From Cerrena zonata (Eukaryota > Basidiomycota > Agaricomycetes > Polyporales > Cerrenaceae): a DNA stretch of 64,000 nucleotides. Numbering within the stretch: position 1 is the first letter of the stretch; each line of letters starts with the position of its first letter. Shown piece after piece: positions 59,259 to 64,000 of the stretch. The notes beneath the pieces are model-generated. The model worked only from the letters and a program-made list of their open reading frames with translations, was not told the DNA's origin and searched no databases. Both the position numbers and the translations under genes were made by a program. The stretch spans positions 152,007 through 216,006 of the forward strand of contig JASBNA010000069.1 in NCBI GenBank assembly GCA_038087015.1. Direction: 5' to 3'.

Positions 59259-60974
59259 ATGCCGCCATCAAGTAAAATCAGATCGTTGAGAGAAGAGGCA
59301 TTATCTGGGTCTTCGACCAGGTCTTCTTCTAGAGCAAGAACCCCAAATCCAGACGGAGAAGAGAATGGGTCCCTTGATGTTAATTTTCAAAGCATTGAAG
59401 AGTTATTGGCTAATAAGTTAGAGCATTTACAAAGTGTTCTTGGACTGTCAGACCTCCTGGAACATGAAAACAAAGATAAGAAGTTCATCAATGATAATAA
59501 GAATGATTATAAGCAACAGACCATTAGTGAATTGAATAAGTCAAGGATACAATCGGACCTGACTACGATTAATCAAATTATTTATTCATTGACGCAATCG
59601 AGAACTGACGTTTCATCACAATCTCGTGAGTTGCTATTGGCTCAATTATATCGTTTAGTTGTTACTAAACCAATCATTGTGTTTAATGAAGAACATGCAG
59701 GGACTAAAGAGTTTGTGTCTGAATCTAAAGTTGAAGAGTTAATTCAAAATTTATATGGTAGGAATTTCAGATCCGAGAGTGAATTCATCTTACTTTTCAG
59801 ATCAATTATTGGATTGTTGTCTAGTGATTTAGAAGAATTTGGAGAGTTGGTATCAAGCCAATTGTTTGCCACCATTGAAAAGTTGATTCAAGATCAACCA
59901 ACTGCTTCTGTAACTAATGATAACAAGGCTGGTCTCATTAGCGGTTATTGTGGATTGTTACTCATTTTATATGCCGGTACATCAGCTTATGGAGTCGATG
60001 AAAAAATTAATTGGTTATTTGAATTAGCCCAAGGGTACGTTGAGAGTGCTATCACTTTGAAAAGTCAATTGGATTCTGGGGATCGTGAGTATTCTACTTT
60101 GTTACACCAAGATCATGATAAACAATTGGTTAGTGAACAAGAACGTCAAGCAAACTCAGAAGGTGCAATTGCTATATCTGCTATACACGGTGTTGGTGTT
60201 TTATTAACGTTATTACCAAGAGGTGACTTTTTAAATGAATTTTTAAGTGAATTAGTTCCAAAATTAGTGGAAATATTAGATAATGAAGAACATATCGATA
60301 TCGCTAAAGCTTCAGGTAGAGTAATTGCGTTATGCTATGAACTTTATACTTATGATACTAATGAAGAAGACATCGAAAATGAAGATGAGGAATATAATTA
60401 TAATGCTCCTTATTATGAACAAGCTTCATTAATTTCAATATGTAACCGTTTAGCCAATTTATCATCTAAAAAAATTGGTAAAAAGGATAGACATGAAACT
60501 CATTCTATCTTTAGAGAAACCCTTAATACAATTGAAAGTTATACTGATGCTAAGAAAAGAGAAGAAATTTATAAAAGATCACCTGAAGGTATTGAAATTT
60601 CCCGTACTTTAATAAGCTCAACCCATATTAAATTGGCTAAGTCAAAATCATTACCAATAAATAGTTGGTTTTTATATTTTAGACTACTTCATTTAAAATG
60701 GTGCTTTGGTTTCGGTCTTCATAATCAGATTGTCAGTAATGGTGACATCAAACAAATATTGAGAGAACCAACTACCGAATATCAAGATAAATACAATTTT
60801 GATCCTAATGATAGTTCCCTTGAGTCTGGTGGCTATAGATCAATTGATGCTAAAACTGATAGTGAACGTTTTGCTAAAACCGATAAGAAAAGATCAAATG
60901 ATTTAAGGAAAGCCAGAGTCAATAAAGTAACTGAAGAAATGAATGACTTACATTTATTCGAAAAAACAAAATAA
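59259..60974 (+). CDS. IFRD (interferon-related developmental regulator) family protein
   Basis: A 571-residue protein from ATG 59259 (MPPSSKIRSLREEALSG); the frame is open further upstream without an ATG. The N-terminus is Ser/Arg-rich. The rest is a helical, armadillo-like fold with IFRD features such as SAIHGVGVLLTLLPR and the C-terminal FAKTDKKRSNDLRKARVNKV, which resembles the conserved end of IFRD1/2. Animal IFRD proteins act in transcription control and bind inactive ribosomes. The function in yeasts of this clade is not established from the sequence. No frameshift. Confidence 0.7.
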   Translation: MPPSSKIRSLREEALSGSSTRSSSRARTPNPDGEENGSLDVNFQSIEELLANKLEHLQSVLGLSDLLEHENKDKKFINDNKNDYKQQTISELNKSRIQSDLTTINQIIYSLTQSRTDVSSQSRELLLAQLYRLVVTKPIIVFNEEHAGTKEFVSESKVEELIQNLYGRNFRSESEFILLFRSIIGLLSSDLEEFGELVSSQLFATIEKLIQDQPTASVTNDNKAGLISGYCGLLLILYAGTSAYGVDEKINWLFELAQGYVESAITLKSQLDSGDREYSTLLHQDHDKQLVSEQERQANSEGAIAISAIHGVGVLLTLLPRGDFLNEFLSELVPKLVEILDNEEHIDIAKASGRVIALCYELYTYDTNEEDIENEDEEYNYNAPYYEQASLISICNRLANLSSKKIGKKDRHETHSIFRETLNTIESYTDAKKREEIYKRSPEGIEISRTLISSTHIKLAKSKSLPINSWFLYFRLLHLKWCFGFGLHNQIVSNGDIKQILREPTTEYQDKYNFDPNDSSLESGGYRSIDAKTDSERFAKTDKKRSNDLRKARVNKVTEEMNDLHLFEKTK

Positions 60975-61028
60975 ACTTTTTCTTAATTACTAATATTTAT
61001 TATGATAACTCTATATTAATATATAATT

Positions 61029-61820
61029 CTATAAAACATTCAATGAAATTTCGATTGATCCTTTATGGTCATTAATCAAGCGTACTTGACTTAAGTCTTC
61101 AATAACGTAAGTGGCACCAGCATCAAGAAGAACTTGCTTCGAAAATGTAGTCGCAATTCCAACGACGACAAATTTACCATTGACCCCAGCCTTGATTCCA
61201 GTGGGGGCATCTTCAAAAACAATTGCTTGTTTTTCCTCTGGAGTTCCATTCTTAGACTCAACCAATGTATGGAAGGCCTTCAAATATCCTTCAGGGTTGG
61301 GTTTCCCATCATTAACGTCATTCGCAGTAATGAATACTGTTGGCTTAGTAACACTTGGAAACACTTTTTCAACCCATCCATGAGCTAATTTAAAAGTACC
61401 AGACGTTACAATTGCCCACTGTTCATGATGATTCTTGTTGATCTGTTCTAATAGCTCTGTAGACCCATTCACTGGCTTAGCAAAATGTCCATAATTAGTG
61501 ACAATACCTTGTTCAAAATCATTAATATCTTCAGTCGAGCTTGCAAAATAAGGGAAGTATCGCCTAAAAATCTCCGAAGTTCGTGATCCATGCGAGGATT
61601 TCAAAAACGTTACTGGATCAAGCGGTGGCAATCCCTTTTGGTTTTCATTATGGGCCTTGATTACATCATGCCAAGTAGCCTCAACTGCTTCATTGGAATT
61701 GACTAAAGTACCGTCAAGGTCAAAAAGTAAAAAGTCCGTATTGATAGTTACCTGTTTCTGGCATGGTTTAGGCCGATTGTGTATACCTGTTCTTTGGTCT
61801 CTAGACAGAACAGGCAGCAT
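61029..61820 (-). CDS. HAD-family sugar-phosphate phosphatase, DOG1/DOG2 type
   Basis: A 263-residue HAD hydrolase. The nucleophile motif is LLFDLDGTLVNS (about residues 31-42), with AIVTSGT as motif II and the acidic motif VFEDAPTGIKAG as motif IV. SHGSRTSEIFRRYFP and VFITANDVNDGKPNPEGYLKAF align better with yeast Dog1/Dog2 (2-deoxyglucose-6-phosphatase) than with glycerol-1-phosphatase Gpp1/Rhr2, though both belong to the same subgroup. An extra N-terminal tail of about 28 residues precedes the catalytic domain. The first codons include two CTG. GPD1 lies 26 kb away, so no linkage is implied. Confidence 0.8.
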   Translation of the reverse strand: MLPVLSRDQRTGIHNRPKPCQKQVTINTDFLLFDLDGTLVNSNEAVEATWHDVIKAHNENQKGLPPLDPVTFLKSSHGSRTSEIFRRYFPYFASSTEDINDFEQGIVTNYGHFAKPVNGSTELLEQINKNHHEQWAIVTSGTFKLAHGWVEKVFPSVTKPTVFITANDVNDGKPNPEGYLKAFHTLVESKNGTPEEKQAIVFEDAPTGIKAGVNGKFVVVGIATTFSKQVLLDAGATYVIEDLSQVRLINDHKGSIEISLNVL

Positions 61821-62090
61821 ATGTCAGCCTATTTATATTCCATAAAATTTCTGCGTTTTAATCTCCAGACTCAGATCCTCGGAATGAATTCTCGTTTGGG
61901 TAATATCTCCTTACAAAAAACACAAAAAAAAAGTATTGATGTTGCAAATGTTATTTTGAATTAGTCATGATATATATTTCGATATCCTTCTATCATTGAC
62001 AAAGGAACTTATTTATAGGTTTAAGCTAAAGAGTTAGATGCAAATAAAACGGGGAACTGCGATTATCGATCAAGTCCAATCGGAAGACTC

Positions 62091-63599
62091 TTAGAGATGA
62101 TGAACCTCTTTTTCGGGGTCAAAACTTCTAAGCATTTCGTAATCTCCGTAATCGAGTACTTTACCTTTTTCTATAACGATCTTATGAAAACATTGTTCGA
62201 AATGGTCTAGGGTATAATGTTGAGCGTACCAGTTAATATAATCGGCCCACATGTTTTCATTATTGTAAATTTTGAAGCTCGTGTATGAATTCAAGCACGA
62301 ATAGACAAACAATATTTTCAAAGCTAAATAGTTTCGGTCATAGGCTAAATGATAAAATTCCTCAGATACGAGCAAAGTCCAGGTGAATATTGGGATTGGA
62401 TAGTTTAAGTGAATAGCCAACTGCAAACACGTCCTTAAGTCATTGATTGAACTCTCAATTACATTTGACTCATAACTTATACTAGAATAATACTGTAGTT
62501 CTTCCTTTAGTTTCTCAATTAGGGGTATTTTCTGTTTCTCTGCAGCTTTATCTTGATTGGATGAGAAAAGCATTAACGCTTTGAAAGGTGTTTCTAACAC
62601 TCTATCAAAGCAATTGTTCCTAGAATTTCTCAACCTAAAACAGATTGACATGAAATCAGTATTTGAGCTATTATCTCCAACTTTTTCTCCATCCAAATCT
62701 ATTAATGGAACCAAGCCATGAGGATGGATCCCAAGGAAAGCGAACATAACGTTACTTGCTAAGAATAACTCAACGCATTGGAAGGTGTCTCGAGGATCCA
62801 CCTGAATTGAACTCGTTAGGTAATTTAGGGTGGATAAGAAATAATTTGATGTTTTATAGAAAAGATTTTGTTCAGTTGAGACTTCACCAGTTGCAAAAAA
62901 ATTATCAAGAAAAGAGTCTTTATCCTCTTCATCAACAGGGGTATTGAGAATTTGTCTTTCATTATAAGTTCGACTGGGTTTCACTCCATGGTCAAGTTTG
63001 GATATTCCATCATCGATTCTTTTAATATCCATTACATCACAAAGCGGCCATAAGTTGATACAACTAAATGCAAAAACAGCTGATCTGATAAGTTTAGAAC
63101 CAGTGAAATAAACTGGTACCTCTTGTCTCCAAACTCTATCGGCTGCACTATTCATACCAAATGAGAACATTGGAATACAGTGTGCGTGAAAGAACTTTAA
63201 AAGTCTTAATTCGAACCTGGTTATTTCTAGATTTCTTGCAAGTGATAAAAATACCATTTGTGATTTGAGATCGGGCAAACATAAACTTTGCATATCTGAA
63301 TCAAGTTCATGTAATTGATTTGGTGCTGATCCATATGAGATCGTTGATGAAGTTGAAGTCATCGACGGCGACAAGGGATTTCCCTGATAGGACTATAACT
63401 AGAGACATCATTCGGATACACACATTCTCTGCGTGTATGGAGACAGTATTCACATACTGGCTTACCTTCGTTACACTGTATTTGTTAGTAAAGGATATCT
63501 TGATAACTATCACGAATCTTCACGTACCTTTATTTTCAATCGTTTACAATTGACGCATCCATTTCTAGATCGCCTACCTCGCTTTCTCATCACATTCAT
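62091..63599 (-). CDS. Zn2Cys6 zinc-cluster transcription factor with intron and one frameshift
   Basis: Without splicing this looks like a 427-residue protein lacking a DNA-binding domain. Reading upstream, a small exon from ATG 63599 encodes a basic start and GCVNCKRLKIK. A 52 bp intron (63476-63527) is removed, and the next codons give CNEGKPVCEYCLHTRREC. Together they form a perfect CX2CX6CX6CX2CX6C cluster. A single missing base at about 63390-63391 (AGT CCC TAT expected) separates this from the main frame SPSMTSTSST. The body contains a fungal-specific regulatory domain: ARNLEITRFELRLLKFFHAHC, WRQEVPVYFTGSKLIRSAVFAF and a helical rest. Target genes cannot be predicted from sequence. Confidence 0.85.
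63476..63527 (-). other. Intron inside the zinc-cluster codons
   Basis: On the minus strand the intron starts GTACGT, has the perfect branch site TACTAAC, and ends AAATACAG, ten bases after the branch motif. Length is 52 bp. Removing it restores the cysteine spacing of a Zn2Cys6 cluster. Confidence 0.9.
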
Positions 63600-63940
63600 C
63601 GTAATATCGGTAGAGCCAAATGAATAAGTGAAAGAAGTTGTGAATAAAAGACGGAAACTTCTTATCGAAGTAGCCTTTCTATTATATATATTTTTTTTTC
63701 AATCGTGCGGCACAGCTCTTAATAAATACAATACATAGGACAAGAGAAGCTAAACTAATCGTGGCTTATTAAATTTTTTTTATTAAGACATCATTACATA
63801 AAACTGATAAGATATATATATATAAAATCTAGAATAATTAAGCAAGCTATTTTAGCAGTTTTGGTTTTTTTTTTTTTTTTAATATTTTTGATCATTGCAA
63901 ATTCCGCTCAGGGAAGCATTTTTTTAAAAACTCGAATTGT
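63600..63940. other. Promoter region of the zinc-cluster gene
   Basis: A 341 bp AT-rich spacer with a poly-T run at 63867-63883 and TATATATATATA at about 63813-63823, between the zinc-cluster ATG and the 3' end of the next minus-strand gene. No gene seen. Confidence 0.4.
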
Positions 63941-64000
63941 CTATTGAACGGTAAATTGTTCAACATCGAATCTCTTTGGAGAAATACCCATTTGGCCAAT
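63941..64000 (-). CDS. C-terminal end of an unidentified gene (runs off the window)
   Basis: The last 19 codons of a minus-strand gene, IGQMGISPKRFDVEQFTVQ, end with TAG at 63941-63943. Residue composition looks coding. Too little is present to name the product. Confidence 0.5.
   Translation of the reverse strand: MGQMGISPKRFDVEQFTVQ

Noticed and set aside
1..64000. Mobile elements, CRISPR arrays, rRNA genes, replication origin
   Set aside because: No transposase, reverse transcriptase, LTR pair, regularly spaced repeat array or rRNA was seen; autonomous origins in such yeasts cannot be recognised reliably by eye.

Overview
The window is nuclear DNA from a budding yeast. Genes are densely packed and nearly all intronless, intergenic DNA is AT-rich with poly(dA/dT) tracts, and almost every product is a recognisable yeast orthologue (Raptor/Kog1, Mediator Med21, Ssf1, Spn1, Pex20, Tom5, uS12). 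CTG codons sit where relatives carry small or polar residues: MTM1 codon 52, PIB1 codon 50, NAT3 codon 30. The set of HAK1, PEX20, formamidase and the cysteine dioxygenase/SSU1 pair also fits. Together these suggest the CTG-Ser clade (Candida/Debaryomyces relatives). I cannot name the species.

Layout. 1-652: N-terminal part of a TRAPPII Trs65-like gene (-). 996-4803: SSU1 (-) and cysteine dioxygenase (+), divergent around a 1.6 kb spacer. 5262-9725: KOG1. 10129-14232: MTM1, an eisosome-type protein, and a MICOS Mic26/27 protein. 14581-26393: RSM22, formamidase, an unassigned membrane protein, an F-box/LRR protein and PMT5; all five have frameshifts or an unresolved 5' end. 26445-37620: nine largely intact genes (MED21, PIB1, RRP3, SSF1, VMA22, PCD1, GPD1, a small membrane protein, PEX20). 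37902-46659: NNR2 (broken), MCR1, DBR1, tRNA-Gln, a small GPI-type protein, a LisH-WD40 protein and ANT1. 47089-50814: RPS23, SPN1, SCD6. 51195-57809: HAK1 and CTF4, divergent and both broken. 57938-64000: TOM5 (one frameshift), NAT3, an IFRD-family gene, a DOG-type phosphatase, a Zn2Cys6 transcription factor, and the last codons of another gene.

Shared themes. Sulfur detoxification is SSU1 with cysteine dioxygenase. RRP3/SSF1 share a divergent promoter and serve ribosome synthesis, and RPS23 has Tbf1/Cbf1-type sites. Peroxisomal genes are PEX20, ANT1 and probably PCD1. NAD(P)H and glycerol metabolism is represented by NNR2, MCR1 and GPD1. A DOG-type sugar-phosphate phosphatase is also present.

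The most important caution is that at least 17 single-base frameshifts break nine otherwise well-conserved genes, while the long KOG1 and most core genes are clean. Most breaks look like one base lost from a short homopolymer, often GG to G before A. Assembly error is the simplest explanation, but their clustering deserves a check. No mobile element, CRISPR array, rRNA or clearly new system was found. The least explained items are two micro-ORFs with a decayed hydrolase-like relic at 43140-43600, a 50-codon minus-strand ORF at 22097-22249, the duplicated intergenic block around the formamidase gene, and several tandem or palindromic promoter motifs.
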